A stretch of 64,000 nucleotides of DNA from Empedobacter sedimenti (lineage in GTDB: Bacteria; Bacteroidota; Bacteroidia; Flavobacteriales; Weeksellaceae), in contig NZ_JASCQG010000001.1 of assembly GCF_030005555.1 (NCBI RefSeq), positions 62,001 through 126,000 of the forward strand, given 5' to 3'. Position 1 is the stretch's first letter; each line of letters begins with the position of its first letter. Made by a program: the position numbers and the translations under genes. Below, in pieces: positions 50,470 through 60,658 of the stretch. Below the pieces are notes generated by a model. It worked only from the letters and a program-made list of their open reading frames with translations, was not told the DNA's origin and ran no database searches.

Positions 50470-51936
50470 TTATTTTGAGTATTTTTTGTCCCAAAATTCA
50501 GCATTTTTAATTCCGATTTCGGTAGGTTTAAAATCTGGATTTAAAATTCCTCTGTTGCGTTTTTGTTTGTAGTCTTTCCAAACTTTAAGTCCTACATTAC
50601 TTAACAACAAAATTGCAATAACATTTACCCAAGCCATTAATCCAACACCAATGTCTCCAATAGCCCAAGCAGTTTCTGCTGTTTTAATTGTTCCGTAATA
50701 GGTAGCCCCTAAAAAGCCTATTCGTAAAATCCAAACATACAATTTTGTGTTTCCGTTTTTAAAGATGTACGTAATATTTGTTTCTGCATAATAATAATAC
50801 GCCATAATTGTTGTAAAAGCGAAAAAGAATAAAGCAATTGCAACAAAACTGTCTCCAAATGCAGGGAAATGATTTGATACAGCAGCTTGTGTAAATCCTG
50901 TGTAATCTACTCCAGGAATATTTTCTGTAATAAATTTACCTGTTTCTGATGGATTATTAACGTTATATTTTCCTGTAAATAAGATCATAAAAGCTGTAGC
51001 TGTACAAACAAATAAAGTGTCAATGTATACTGAAAAAGCTTGTACTAGTCCTTGTTGTGCTGGATGAGCAACTTCTGCTGCTGCTGCTGCGTGTGGTGCC
51101 GTACCTTGACCAGCTTCGTTAGAGTAAATTCCTCTTTTAATTCCCCAAGCAATTGCAGAACCAAAAACACCACTATATAGAGCTTCTTGATTGAAAGCAG
51201 AAGAAAAAATCAGTTTTAGAACAGAAGGAATTTGATGGAAATTCATTCCAATAATAATTAAAGCCATCAATATATAAGCACCTGCCATAAATGGAACAAT
51301 GAATTCTGAAGCTTGTCCTAATCGTTTTACGCCTCCAAATATAATTAATGCTAATAATGCTATGATAACAAAACCAACAATGTTAATTGGAATACCAGCT
51401 AAATCATAAATTGGAATATCAAAAGCGTTATTTAAAGCAGAAGAAATACTATTTGACTGTACACCAGGTAAAAGAAAACCACAGCTCATAATAGTTATAA
51501 TTGCGAACAAAATAGCGTACCATTTAATTCCTAAACCTTTCTCGATGTAGTAAGATGGTCCTCCACGGTATTCTCCGTTAATTTCTTGTTTGTAAACCTG
51601 ACCTAAAGTAGATTCGATAAATGCAGAGGCGCTTCCAAGAAATGCAATAAACCACATCCAGAACACTGCTCCAGGACCTCCCATTGCAATTGCGGTTGCT
51701 ACACCTACAATGTTTCCGGTACCAACACGACCAGAAATAGCCAAAGAAAAAGCTTGAAAAGGTGTGATTCCTTTATCAGATTTTTCACCACTAAAAAGTA
51801 GGCGAACCATATCTTTAATGTATACGACTTGTAGAAAACCTGTGCGAATAGAGAAGTAAATTCCAGTTATAGCGCATAGTCCTATTAAGGCATAAGACCA
51901 GACATAACCGTTGACGGAGTTAATAATTTCGTCCAT
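50470..51936 (-). CDS. alanine or glycine:cation symporter (AgcS family)
   Basis: 488 residues, about ten membrane segments. FQAFSLAISGRVGTGNIVGVATAIAMGGPGAVFWMW is the family signature; GGPSYYIEKGLG and GIKRGIYSNEAGQGTAPHAAAAA are the other conserved blocks. It takes up Ala or Gly with Na+ or H+ across the inner membrane. A terminator sits between its 3' end and the YceI gene. Confidence 0.93.
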   Translation of the reverse strand: MDEIINSVNGYVWSYALIGLCAITGIYFSIRTGFLQVVYIKDMVRLLFSGEKSDKGITPFQAFSLAISGRVGTGNIVGVATAIAMGGPGAVFWMWFIAFLGSASAFIESTLGQVYKQEINGEYRGGPSYYIEKGLGIKWYAILFAIITIMSCGFLLPGVQSNSISSALNNAFDIPIYDLAGIPINIVGFVIIALLALIIFGGVKRLGQASEFIVPFMAGAYILMALIIIGMNFHQIPSVLKLIFSSAFNQEALYSGVFGSAIAWGIKRGIYSNEAGQGTAPHAAAAAEVAHPAQQGLVQAFSVYIDTLFVCTATAFMILFTGKYNVNNPSETGKFITENIPGVDYTGFTQAAVSNHFPAFGDSFVAIALFFFAFTTIMAYYYYAETNITYIFKNGNTKLYVWILRIGFLGATYYGTIKTAETAWAIGDIGVGLMAWVNVIAILLLSNVGLKVWKDYKQKRNRGILNPDFKPTEIGIKNAEFWDKKYSK

Positions 51937-52109
51937 GTAAAAAAATTGTTTGTGTTTAATTTGTGCTAAAATGCTAAAAAAAAATTAATTCATTGTCATT
52001 AAAAATAATCTAATTCATAATTTGTGTAGAGTAGAATGGATTAGAATATAATTAAATTTTATTAAAGTAATAGTTGAGTATAATATATTTAATTAATTGA
52101 TTTAAAATA

Positions 52110-52141
52110 AAAAAGACACTCTAAATAAGTGTCTTTTTTTC
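52110..52141. terminator. terminator hairpin
   Basis: AAAAGACACT (52111-52120), seven-base loop, AGTGTCTTTT (52128-52137), then T run and the stop of the PcrA-like gene on the minus strand. Confidence 0.8.
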
Positions 52142-52146
52142 GTGAA

Positions 52147-54486
52147 TTATCTTATGATTTTAAGTTTTGCAAAGTTTAATAATAATTTCTTTTCTCCTGC
52201 ATTATCAAAGTGAATGACAGCTTTCATATCGCTTGGTTCTCCTTGTAAGTCTTTTACAACACCACGTCCAAATCGATCGTGAACGACAACTTGTCCAATT
52301 TGTAATCCTTGAGAATTTGCAGGGCTTGCTCCTGAATTTTTAGTTTGAGTTACAGGTTTGAAATTCGCTTTTGGTTGAGCTGGCTCAACACGAGCTCTAG
52401 GATTTTGACGAGCAACCGATTTTTCTCTTTGTTGATATTTTTGAGGAGTAGGTTCGTCTCCAAATAAATCAGCTGATAAACCACTATTGTTAGAAGCTCT
52501 TGCAGAAACATTCAGGTTTTTCCATTCCAAGAAACTATCATCAATTTCTTCTAAGAAACGAGAAGGTTCGCAATCGATAATTTTTCCCCAACGAAAACGC
52601 GAAACAGAATACGTCATGTAAGCCACTTTCTCTGCACGAGTTAAAGCAACATAAAATAAACGACGTTCTTCTTCTAACTCAGCGCGTGTATTTACACTCA
52701 TCATAGAAGGGAAAAGATTTTCTTCTAAACCTGCAATAAATACAACAGGGAATTCTAAACCTTTTGCTAAGTGAACGGTCATCAAATTGACTTTGTTATC
52801 GTCATCTTCTTCGTTATCTGCATCAGTTGCTAAGGCAATATTTTCAAGGAAACCACCTAAAGAAGCATCTCCTTCGTCTAATTGTCGTTGTTCTTCAACA
52901 TAACCTTGAATTGAGTTTAACAATTCTTGAACGTTTTCTAAACGCGAAACACCTTCTGGTGTAGAATCTTCTTTCAATGCATTCAATAATTGTGTTGTTT
53001 TCGCCATTTCCATAGTAACTTCATACACATCATGCGATTTTAACATGACTTGGAAACGCTTAATCATCAACACAAAATCATTCAGTTTGTTTGCCGTTCC
53101 TGCATTAATTCCAATATTTGGAGCATACATCGCAATATTTTCTAACAAAGTAAATAGAGAAACTTGATGCTGATCGGCTGCAACCAAAAGTTTAGAAATT
53201 GTTGTTTGACCAATTCCACGCGCTGGATAATTAATCGTTCGCAATAATGCTTCTTCATCATTTTGATTAATCAATAAACGCATATAACCAACCATATCCT
53301 TAATCTCTTTACGCTGATAGAAAGACGTTCCGCCAAAAACACGGTACTGAATCCCTCTTTTTCTCAAGGCTTCTTCTAACGCACGAGATTGCGCATTGGT
53401 ACGATACAAAATAGCAAAGTCTTTTGGCTGAAGATGTTCATTCATCTGTCTTTCCCAGATTTGAGTTGCAATATAACGTGCTTCATCAGCATCAGAAAGA
53501 CCGCGATAAACGGCTATTTTTTCACCAGTTTCGTTAGATGTCCAAACGTTTTTCTCTAATTGATCTTGATTATGTTTAATGATTTGATTTGCAGCTTCCA
53601 CAATCATTTGTGTAGAGCGGTAATTTTGCTCTAATGGATACAATTTCGCATCAGGATAATCTGATTTGAATGATAAAATATTTCGAATATTTGCACCACG
53701 GAAAGCATAGATAGATTGCGCATCATCACCAACTACACAAAGGTTTTCGTAACGAGAAGCCAAGGCTTTTACAATCAAATATTGAGAATGATTGGTATCT
53801 TGGTACTCATCTACCATAATGTATTTGAAACGTTCTTGATATTTTGCTAAAACCTCAGGAAAACGTGTCAAAATTTCGTTGGTACGTAACAATAAATCAT
53901 CAAAATCCATTGCACCAGATTTGAAACAACGATCTACATAAGCTCTGTAAATATCGCCCATCCGTGGTCGCATTGCTTCAGAATCAGCCTCAATCAAAGC
54001 TTGATTATTATGATAAGCTCTAACAGTGATTAAGTTATTTTTGTATTGAGAAATACGACCTAAAACTTGTTTGGCTTTGTAAATATCCTTATCCAAATTC
54101 ATTTCGTTGATAATTTTTGTCATCACCGAAACAGCATCTTGTTGATCGTATATTGTAAAATCTGAAGGATAACCCAAAAGTGGTGCTTCTACACGTAAAA
54201 TACGTGCAAAAACAGAGTGGAAGGTACCCATCCAAAGTGCTTTTGCATTAGCATCACCTACCACAGTTCCAATACGCTCTTTCATTTCGCGAGCGGCCTT
54301 GTTGGTAAAGGTTAAAGATAAAATATTGTAAGCATCTACACCTTTATGAAGTAAATGTGCGATTCGATATGTTAAAACTCTCGTTTTTCCAGAACCAGCA
54401 CCAGCAATTACCATAACAGGACCTTCGGTAGCTTCTACAGCTAAACGCTGTGGTTCGTTGAGTTTATCTAAATAATTTTCTTCCAT
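52147..54486 (-). CDS. UvrD/PcrA-type ATP-dependent DNA helicase
   Basis: 779 residues, SF1A helicase. Walker A GAGSGKTRVLTY (Lys34), motif II VDEYQDT, QNYRS, motif V VNLMTVHLAKGLEFPVVF and motif VI RRLFYVALTRAEK are present. The C-terminal 50 residues (GLQIGQVVVHDRFGRGVVKDLQG) form a Tudor-like fold found in PcrA that binds RNA polymerase. It acts in nucleotide excision repair and replication. Confidence 0.93.
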   Translation of the reverse strand: MEENYLDKLNEPQRLAVEATEGPVMVIAGAGSGKTRVLTYRIAHLLHKGVDAYNILSLTFTNKAAREMKERIGTVVGDANAKALWMGTFHSVFARILRVEAPLLGYPSDFTIYDQQDAVSVMTKIINEMNLDKDIYKAKQVLGRISQYKNNLITVRAYHNNQALIEADSEAMRPRMGDIYRAYVDRCFKSGAMDFDDLLLRTNEILTRFPEVLAKYQERFKYIMVDEYQDTNHSQYLIVKALASRYENLCVVGDDAQSIYAFRGANIRNILSFKSDYPDAKLYPLEQNYRSTQMIVEAANQIIKHNQDQLEKNVWTSNETGEKIAVYRGLSDADEARYIATQIWERQMNEHLQPKDFAILYRTNAQSRALEEALRKRGIQYRVFGGTSFYQRKEIKDMVGYMRLLINQNDEEALLRTINYPARGIGQTTISKLLVAADQHQVSLFTLLENIAMYAPNIGINAGTANKLNDFVLMIKRFQVMLKSHDVYEVTMEMAKTTQLLNALKEDSTPEGVSRLENVQELLNSIQGYVEEQRQLDEGDASLGGFLENIALATDADNEEDDDNKVNLMTVHLAKGLEFPVVFIAGLEENLFPSMMSVNTRAELEEERRLFYVALTRAEKVAYMTYSVSRFRWGKIIDCEPSRFLEEIDDSFLEWKNLNVSARASNNSGLSADLFGDEPTPQKYQQREKSVARQNPRARVEPAQPKANFKPVTQTKNSGASPANSQGLQIGQVVVHDRFGRGVVKDLQGEPSDMKAVIHFDNAGEKKLLLNFAKLKIIR

Positions 54487-54682
54487 CGTGATGCAAAGTT
54501 AACCTTTGTGTTGTAAAGGATGAAATATTTTTGAAGTTTCATGAATGTTTACATTTATTCTTTATTGATTATTTATACTAATTATAAAATATGTTATTAT
54601 AGAATAGAATTTTAGTACTATTAAAAGATTTTATCGTTAATTTGGATAAGAATTAATCCGTATATTTACACAAACTTTTTAT

Positions 54683-55135
54683 ATGACAGAGGAATCAGTA
54701 AAATCAAGTAATTATGAAGTGGTAAAACAAGTGTTTACGAATTTCTTAGAAGAGAATGGACATCGTAAAACACCTGAGCGTTATGCTATTTTAGAGGAAA
54801 TTTATTTTACAGATGATCATTTTGATATCGATATGTTGTATATCAAAATGAAAAATAAGAAATACCGCGTTAGCCGTGCTACTTTATATAATACAATAGA
54901 ATTGTTGATGGAAGCTAAATTGGTACGTAAACATCAGTTTGGTGATCAACAAGCGCATTATGAGAAATCGTATTTTGACAAAAATCACGATCATATTATT
55001 TTATCTGATACTGGTGAAGTGTTAGAGTTTTGTGATCCTCGAATTCAGACGATTAAACAAACGATTGAAGAAGTTTTTGATATTAAAATTGATAATCATT
55101 CATTGTATTTTTACGGAACGCGTAAAGAAAAATAA
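54683..55135 (+). CDS. Fur family transcriptional regulator
   Basis: 150 residues. Winged helix at 15-85 ([39 protein letters not shown]). The C-terminal dimerisation domain has [21 protein letters not shown]. The CxxC structural-zinc motif of E. coli Fur is absent (replaced by LSDTG), as I recall is usual in flavobacterial copies. The His residues of KNHDHII and others may still bind a metal. Whether it senses iron, peroxide or zinc is unknown. It is divergent from the helicase gene. Confidence 0.9.
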   Translation: MTEESVKSSNYEVVKQVFTNFLEENGHRKTPERYAILEEIYFTDDHFDIDMLYIKMKNKKYRVSRATLYNTIELLMEAKLVRKHQFGDQQAHYEKSYFDKNHDHIILSDTGEVLEFCDPRIQTIKQTIEEVFDIKIDNHSLYFYGTRKEK

Positions 55136-55143
55136 TAAGATTA

Positions 55144-55178
55144 AAAATCCTTTTAAATTGCTTTAAAAGGATTTTTTT
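55144..55178. terminator. bidirectional terminator hairpin
   Basis: AAAATCCTTTTAAA (55144-55157), loop TTGC, TTTAAAAGGATTTT (55162-55175), then T run. Confidence 0.85.
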
Positions 55179-55184
55179 TGGATT

Positions 55185-56108
55185 TTATTCTGAAAATGAA
55201 TCTAACAAATCTAAACTTGGCACAAAGAATAAACTTCCTGTTTTAGCTGTACTAAAATCTAAAATACGATCGTAATTACCTTTAGGTTCTCCTACAAACA
55301 TTCTGGTCAACATTTCATTTACTGTAGAAAAAGTACTTGCATATGAAATAAAATAGGTTCCCATTTCGTTTGTCGAAATGTTACCAAAAGGCATATTGTC
55401 GCGTACAATTTTTTTGTCATCTCCGACGTTAGCAAGTGCCGAATGCGAGTTAGACGGTTTTACATCATCACTCATTTCTATATCATCAGCTTTGCTACGA
55501 CCAATTACTTTTTCTTGTTCTTCAATAGGTAATTTTTTCCAAGCATCCATGTTGTGGATATATTTTTGGACAAAAAGGTAGCTTCCGTTTTTATAATTTT
55601 CATCTTCATGACCAACTAAAGCGAAATGCGAACGATCTTTTGTTCCTTCAGGATTTTCAGTTCCATCCACAAAACCTAAAATACTACGACCGTCCCAATA
55701 TCTGAAACCATGAATTTCTTCGGTACAAGTTGCAATTTTATCTAAAATAGTTGTCAAATTTGAAGAAATGTCATAGCAAAGACTTTTTTCTGTAGAGCGG
55801 ATATGAAAGTGAAAATCTGCTTTTGTAGAAACTGCAGTATGTTTAATTCCTTTAATTTCATCGAAATTTCGTAACTCTTTTGGTAACGGATTAGGCAAAT
55901 TAAGTTTTAACCAAGCGTCATGACCAATTCCCATTACAATACTTGAATTTGTTTTAGGAAAACGTGTTGTTATCGAATGATTAAGATTGGTAATTAATGT
56001 ACATAAATCCTTGAAAGTTTTTTCGTATTCTACATCATCTTTTAGGTTCCAAACCATAAAAGTTGTGTTAGCATTTGGCGAATCAATTACATTTTGTGCT
56101 TTAGACAT
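55185..56108 (-). CDS. Dyp-type peroxidase
   Basis: 307 residues from MSKAQNVIDSPNANTTFMVW; nine residues of the longer frame are dropped. GFVDGTENPEG is the GxxDG distal motif; the proximal His is in SNSHSALANVG and the following IVRDNMPFGN region carries the conserved Arg. No signal peptide, so cytoplasmic or encapsulin-loaded; no encapsulin gene is nearby. It is convergent with the Fur-family gene. Confidence 0.93.
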   Translation of the reverse strand: MSKAQNVIDSPNANTTFMVWNLKDDVEYEKTFKDLCTLITNLNHSITTRFPKTNSSIVMGIGHDAWLKLNLPNPLPKELRNFDEIKGIKHTAVSTKADFHFHIRSTEKSLCYDISSNLTTILDKIATCTEEIHGFRYWDGRSILGFVDGTENPEGTKDRSHFALVGHEDENYKNGSYLFVQKYIHNMDAWKKLPIEEQEKVIGRSKADDIEMSDDVKPSNSHSALANVGDDKKIVRDNMPFGNISTNEMGTYFISYASTFSTVNEMLTRMFVGEPKGNYDRILDFSTAKTGSLFFVPSLDLLDSFSE

Positions 56109-56321
56109 GGTTTTTAGTATTTGTTTGTAATGCAATTTACTATTTATTTCAGTTTTTTTAGTATTTGAAGAAGTGATATAATTGTGATTTTTTAACAGGT
56201 TTTATCCAATTTTAAAGGAAATCATAAATCTGAAAAATATTTTTAAGTAGAAGAAAATAGTACTAATTTTGATTTGATTTTATAAAATCGAAGAAAAAAT
56301 ATAATTCTTAAAATTACATCA

Positions 56322-57995
56322 TTGTCTATCAATATTTTAAATAAAAACACGTTAAGATTAGTTTTTGCTTTTCTCTTTGTTAGTTTGGGTTTCGCAAATG
56401 TTTTTGCTCAAAATAAAACACCAAAAGCTAAAGTTATTTTAAAACATGCAGATACAGTAGAAAGAGATGCAAAACGTTTTGAGGGAAATCAGTTTTTATC
56501 TGGAAACGTAATTGTTGAGTATAAAGGTGATTTGGTTTATGCGGATAGTGCTGTTTTGTATCAAGACAAAAATTTGGCTGTTGTGTGGTCAAATGCTCGT
56601 TTGGTGAGCAAAGACAAAACGATTACTGCAGATAAAATGGAGTATGATGGTAATACAACTATTGCAAAAGCATTCAAAAATGTAACCTTAACAGACGCTA
56701 GCTCTCGTATTACTGCAGATTATATGGATTATAATCGTACTACTGAAATAGCAACCGGAATTGGTAAAGTAGAAGTAAAGACTCCTACGCAACAAATCAG
56801 TTCAGAGAAAATGATTTATGAGCGTTTAACGGGAAATATTATTGTAAATGATTCGTACAAAACAATTGGATCTGATGGAACTTTGGTAGAAGGGCGTAAT
56901 GTTGTTTATAATACGAAAACTAAATCTGCAGATTTTGGTTCAGAAGTATTTATTACGAATAAAGATTATACAATTTATTCGAGAAAAATGACAACGAATG
57001 ATACGACTGGTTTAACAACTTTCCGTGATTATTCTAAAATTACTCGTCGAAACGATCCTTCGCAATATATTATAACTTCGGATGGTGATTTTAATAAAAA
57101 GACTGGAGAAGCGTGGCTAAGAGGAAATTCAAAAGTTTACTATCAAGATAAAACGCTTACAGCAAAGAAATTATACTTTAATGACAAAACTGGATTTGGA
57201 AAAGGAGAAGGTGATGTTGTTTTAGATGATCCGAAAGAGAAAAGATTCTTAAAAGGAGATTACGGAGAGGCTTTTCGTTATTTAGATTCTGCTTACGTTA
57301 CCAAAAATGCTTATGCTGTAAAAGCATTTGATAAAGATTCGTTGTACATAAGTGCTGATACTTTATTAGCTGTAAAACGTCATGATGTAGATTCAACTTC
57401 GTTGGTAAAAGCTTTTCACAAAGCACGTTTTTACAAATCGAATGTTAATGGCAAAGCGGATTCTTTGGTGTATAATCAAACCAAAGGATTAATGCAGTTT
57501 TACAAAGACCCAATCTTATTTTCAGGTGATAATCAAATTACAGGAGATTTTATTGAAGCGTACACAAATTCGAAAACAGAAAAAATGGATTCGATGAAAG
57601 TGTTCAATAATGCATTTGTTATTGCAAAAGTTGATTCGTTAGTTGATACAGAATTTCATCAAATCAAAGGAAAATATTTAACGGTTTTATTTCAAGATGA
57701 TAAAATTGATTTTGTTAATGTAGAAGAGAATGCTGTTGCATTGACTTATATGGATGATACCGATCAAAAAACGAAGGTGAAAGAGCGTTATGGTGTTAAT
57801 ATATCGTATTGTGGAATTATACAAGTTGATGTTGTAGGAAAAGATGTAGAATTGGTTGCTTGTCGCATAAAATCGGACGGAAAAATGTATCCTTTATCTA
57901 AATTTCCTGAAGAAATGCGTTATTTGCCCGATTTTAAATGGCGAATTAGCGAACGTTTAAATAAATGGAGAGATATTTTTGGAGAAACAAAGTAA
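56322..57995 (+). CDS. OstA-like protein (LptA/OstA domain)
   Basis: 557 residues with a TTG start and a signal peptide (LVFAFLFVSLGFANVFAQ). The N-terminal half consists of repeated OstA/LptA beta-jelly-roll strands (GNQFLSGNVIVEYKGDLVYADSAVL, DNQITGDFIEAYTNSKTEKMD), which in LptA and the LptD periplasmic domain carry lipopolysaccharide to the outer membrane. The three-gene order OstA-like, small lipoprotein, class III aminotransferase seems typical of flavobacteria. Confidence 0.88.
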   Translation: MSINILNKNTLRLVFAFLFVSLGFANVFAQNKTPKAKVILKHADTVERDAKRFEGNQFLSGNVIVEYKGDLVYADSAVLYQDKNLAVVWSNARLVSKDKTITADKMEYDGNTTIAKAFKNVTLTDASSRITADYMDYNRTTEIATGIGKVEVKTPTQQISSEKMIYERLTGNIIVNDSYKTIGSDGTLVEGRNVVYNTKTKSADFGSEVFITNKDYTIYSRKMTTNDTTGLTTFRDYSKITRRNDPSQYIITSDGDFNKKTGEAWLRGNSKVYYQDKTLTAKKLYFNDKTGFGKGEGDVVLDDPKEKRFLKGDYGEAFRYLDSAYVTKNAYAVKAFDKDSLYISADTLLAVKRHDVDSTSLVKAFHKARFYKSNVNGKADSLVYNQTKGLMQFYKDPILFSGDNQITGDFIEAYTNSKTEKMDSMKVFNNAFVIAKVDSLVDTEFHQIKGKYLTVLFQDDKIDFVNVEENAVALTYMDDTDQKTKVKERYGVNISYCGIIQVDVVGKDVELVACRIKSDGKMYPLSKFPEEMRYLPDFKWRISERLNKWRDIFGETK

Positions 57996-58033
57996 TCTTT
58001 TTTAAATTTAATCGTTAACCTTTAAAATGACTA

Positions 58034-58549
58034 ATGAAAACACATTCTATCATACTTGCATTTGCTTTAATTTTATCAAGTTGTTATACTTACAAAACAT
58101 TTGATGCAGAAGAATATGCTGCAGAACTATCTAAATCAAATGAAACACAAACTGCTATTACTCAAAATAAAAGATTGACTAGATCAGAGATTGAGGCAAT
58201 GAGACAAAGAGGTTCTTCTAATCAAAATGTAAGCAAAGAACAAAGTAACAATGTTAATACAATGACAACATCGACTATTGATCCTGCTACTATTAAAATT
58301 ACTGATATTATTAAACCCGATCAATTATACAAAGTTGATTTCGAAGGAAGACAATATACAATAGAGGCTAAACAATGGAAAGCTGATACATTGTATGCTG
58401 TATTAAAAGGAACCGAAAAAGAATTGAAATTTCATCAGAAAGACATTTCAGATTTAAAAATAAGAAAATTTTCAAAAGGTAGATCAGACGCTTTAACTGT
58501 TGCAGCTTATGCTTTAGGTGGCGTTGGTGTATTTTTACTATTAAAATAA
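58034..58549 (+). CDS. hypothetical lipoprotein with C-terminal membrane segment
   Basis: 171 residues, signal LAFALILSSC with a lipobox Cys, so lipidated. A Ser/Asn/Gln-rich linker (residues 35-85) is followed by a small domain (IIKPDQLYKVDFEGRQYTIEAKQW) and a C-terminal hydrophobic segment (LTVAAYALGGVGVFLLLK). No family recognised. Two bases before the aminotransferase start, so both are in one operon. Confidence 0.7.
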   Translation: MKTHSIILAFALILSSCYTYKTFDAEEYAAELSKSNETQTAITQNKRLTRSEIEAMRQRGSSNQNVSKEQSNNVNTMTTSTIDPATIKITDIIKPDQLYKVDFEGRQYTIEAKQWKADTLYAVLKGTEKELKFHQKDISDLKIRKFSKGRSDALTVAAYALGGVGVFLLLK

Positions 58550-58551
58550 AA

Positions 58552-59739
58552 ATGGAAACATTAAAAGAAGGATTTTTTAAATACCAAGCGCAAACGACAA
58601 ACTTTGCGTCTGGTTTTGAAGTTGATTACGCAAAAGGCTCTTATATCTACGGAAAGGATGGAAGAGCCTATCTTGATTTTGTAGCTGGCGTTTCGGTGAA
58701 TACGCTTGGACATAGCCATCCGCGTATCAATCAAGCAATTATAGATCAGGTAAACAAATATATGCATGTCGCTGTTTATGGTGAATATGCGCAAGAAAAA
58801 CCAGTTGAATTATGCAAGCGATTGGTTGATTTAACACCAGAAGGATTGGATCAAGTTTATTTGGTGAATTCTGGAACAGAAGCGATTGAAGCTTCGCTTA
58901 AATTAGCAAAACGTTTTACAGGTCGTCGTCAATTAATTTCTTTTCGTAATGCCTATCATGGGAATACACACGGTTCGTTGAGTGTCTCGGGTGATGAACG
59001 TAAGAAAGCTGCTTTCCGACCATTGCTACCAGAAGTTTATTTTATCGATTTTAATAATGAAGAAGATTTACAAAAAATTACCAAAGAAACAGCTGGTGTT
59101 ATTGTAGAAAGTATTCGTGGTGCTTCTGGTTTTAGATTGCCTGAGAATGATTTCTTTATCAAGTTGAAAAAACGTTGCGAAGAAGTTGGTGCATTATTGA
59201 TTATGGATGAAATTCAGCCAGGTTTTGGACGTACAGGGAAATTGTTTGGTTTTGAGCATTTTGGAGTTGTGCCAGATATTGTGGCAATGGGAAAAGGCAT
59301 GGCGAGCGGTTTGCCTGTTGGTGCGTTTATGACTTCTGATAAAATTATGAGTTCGTTGAAACAAAATCCTCAATTGGGACATATCACAACTTTCGGAGGA
59401 AATCCTGTGATTGCAGCAGCGGCTTTGGAACTACTAAATGTTATTGAAGATGAAAAATTGATGGATGATATTGATCGTAAAGAACAATTATTCAGAGAAA
59501 ATCTTCAGCATCCAAAAATTAAGAAAATTCACGGAAAAGGTTTGATGTTAGCTCCTGAGTTGTCATCGCCAGAATATACGTTGCGCGTTCAGCAAGAATG
59601 TATGAACAGAGGTTTGATTCTTTTCTTTTTGATGTATAGCATCGAGAATTTAAGAATTACACCACCTATTAATATTTCGGATGAAGATATTATCAAAGGT
59701 TGCGATATCTTAAAATCGGTATTAGACGATTTAGATTAA
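58552..59739 (+). CDS. aspartate aminotransferase family protein (class III)
   Basis: 395 residues, PLP fold type I, acetylornithine/ornithine-aminotransferase-like. SGTEAIEASLKLAKR is the phosphate-binding region, Asp219 in LIMDEIQPGFGRTGK holds the pyridine nitrogen, and Lys248 in VAMGKGMASGLP forms the Schiff base. Acts on an omega-amino acid with 2-oxoglutarate; the exact substrate cannot be assigned. Follows the OstA-like gene and lipoprotein. Confidence 0.93.
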   Translation: METLKEGFFKYQAQTTNFASGFEVDYAKGSYIYGKDGRAYLDFVAGVSVNTLGHSHPRINQAIIDQVNKYMHVAVYGEYAQEKPVELCKRLVDLTPEGLDQVYLVNSGTEAIEASLKLAKRFTGRRQLISFRNAYHGNTHGSLSVSGDERKKAAFRPLLPEVYFIDFNNEEDLQKITKETAGVIVESIRGASGFRLPENDFFIKLKKRCEEVGALLIMDEIQPGFGRTGKLFGFEHFGVVPDIVAMGKGMASGLPVGAFMTSDKIMSSLKQNPQLGHITTFGGNPVIAAAALELLNVIEDEKLMDDIDRKEQLFRENLQHPKIKKIHGKGLMLAPELSSPEYTLRVQQECMNRGLILFFLMYSIENLRITPPINISDEDIIKGCDILKSVLDDLD

Positions 59740-59751
59740 GTTTTAATAAAT

Positions 59752-59785
59752 AAAAAGGAGAATCAATTATGATTCTCTTTTTTGT
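59752..59785. terminator. bidirectional terminator hairpin
   Basis: AGGAGAATCA and TGATTCTCTTTT pair around ATTA (59756-59780), with T runs. Confidence 0.8.
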
Positions 59786-60553
59786 TTAACTTTTTCTCCC
59801 ATATAACAATATTCGTTTAAACGAATAAAGTGCAGGAAAGGTTTTATAATATTTCTTAATTCTCGTTTTGAATTCTGTAGTAAATAATTCTTGTTGTTCT
59901 GTCGTTAAGCGCTCCATATAAGGAATCAAAGCAGAACCAGAAATGAAATTAAAAAACTCTATTTCATTATTTCCATAAATTGGATAAACTTTCATACTGA
60001 TATTCAAATTTTTTAATCCATTATCAAACATAATTTTTGCATAATCATCTATTGTTAATAATGAAGAATCTAGATGAAAATCATTCAAATAATCCGCAAA
60101 AGGTTTTTCTCGTGCCAAATCACTCAAAATAACATTCAACACATTCTCTTTTTGACAAGGCATTTGTACAGCAAATTGTCCATTATCACTCAGTTTTGAG
60201 ATTAATTTAGGAAACAATTCCTTATGATTATCCGACCATTGTAAAGCTGCATTACTAAAAATTAAATCCCATTTTGTATCAGAATTTGAAAATTCTTCAA
60301 TTGTTTGTTGCTGAAATGAAAGATTAGCAAAATCAAATTCTTTTGATTTTTCTAGCATTTCTTTGGAAGAGTCAATTCCTAAAAAGTTAGCTTGATCAAA
60401 TTTATTGGCAAGAATAGCAGTTTGTTCACCAGTTCCACAACCAACATCAATGCAATTTTTCAAATTATCAACCGAAATTAAATCAGATAAATCATAAAAA
60501 GGTTGATAACGAATTGTTTTGAATTGATTATATATTTCAGGATTCCAAGGCAT
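59786..60553 (-). CDS. trans-aconitate 2-methyltransferase-like (Tam)
   Basis: 255 residues. MPWNPEIYNQFKTIRYQPFYDLSDLI is the Tam-type N-terminus, IDVGCGTGEQTAILA the SAM motif I, LGIDSSKEMLEKS motif II, and FSNAALQWSDNHKELFPKLISKLSDNGQFAVQMP the post-I block. In E. coli, Tam methylates trans-aconitate to limit aconitase inhibition. Here the activity is inferred from the family. Confidence 0.88.
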   Translation of the reverse strand: MPWNPEIYNQFKTIRYQPFYDLSDLISVDNLKNCIDVGCGTGEQTAILANKFDQANFLGIDSSKEMLEKSKEFDFANLSFQQQTIEEFSNSDTKWDLIFSNAALQWSDNHKELFPKLISKLSDNGQFAVQMPCQKENVLNVILSDLAREKPFADYLNDFHLDSSLLTIDDYAKIMFDNGLKNLNISMKVYPIYGNNEIEFFNFISGSALIPYMERLTTEQQELFTTEFKTRIKKYYKTFPALYSFKRILLYGRKS

Positions 60554-60629
60554 AGTTTATTTTTTTATTAACTCAAAGATAAGAAATGTTCATTTAAATT
60601 ATTTCTATTATTTTTTTTCATAAATAATG

Positions 60630-60637
60630 TATTTTTG
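60630..60637 (+). promoter_or_regulatory. TAnnTTTG promoter box
   Basis: TATTTTTG, 21 bases before the antiporter ATG at 60659. The -33 element is not clear. Confidence 0.4.
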
Positions 60638-60658
60638 TTATACCAGAACCAACTCTTT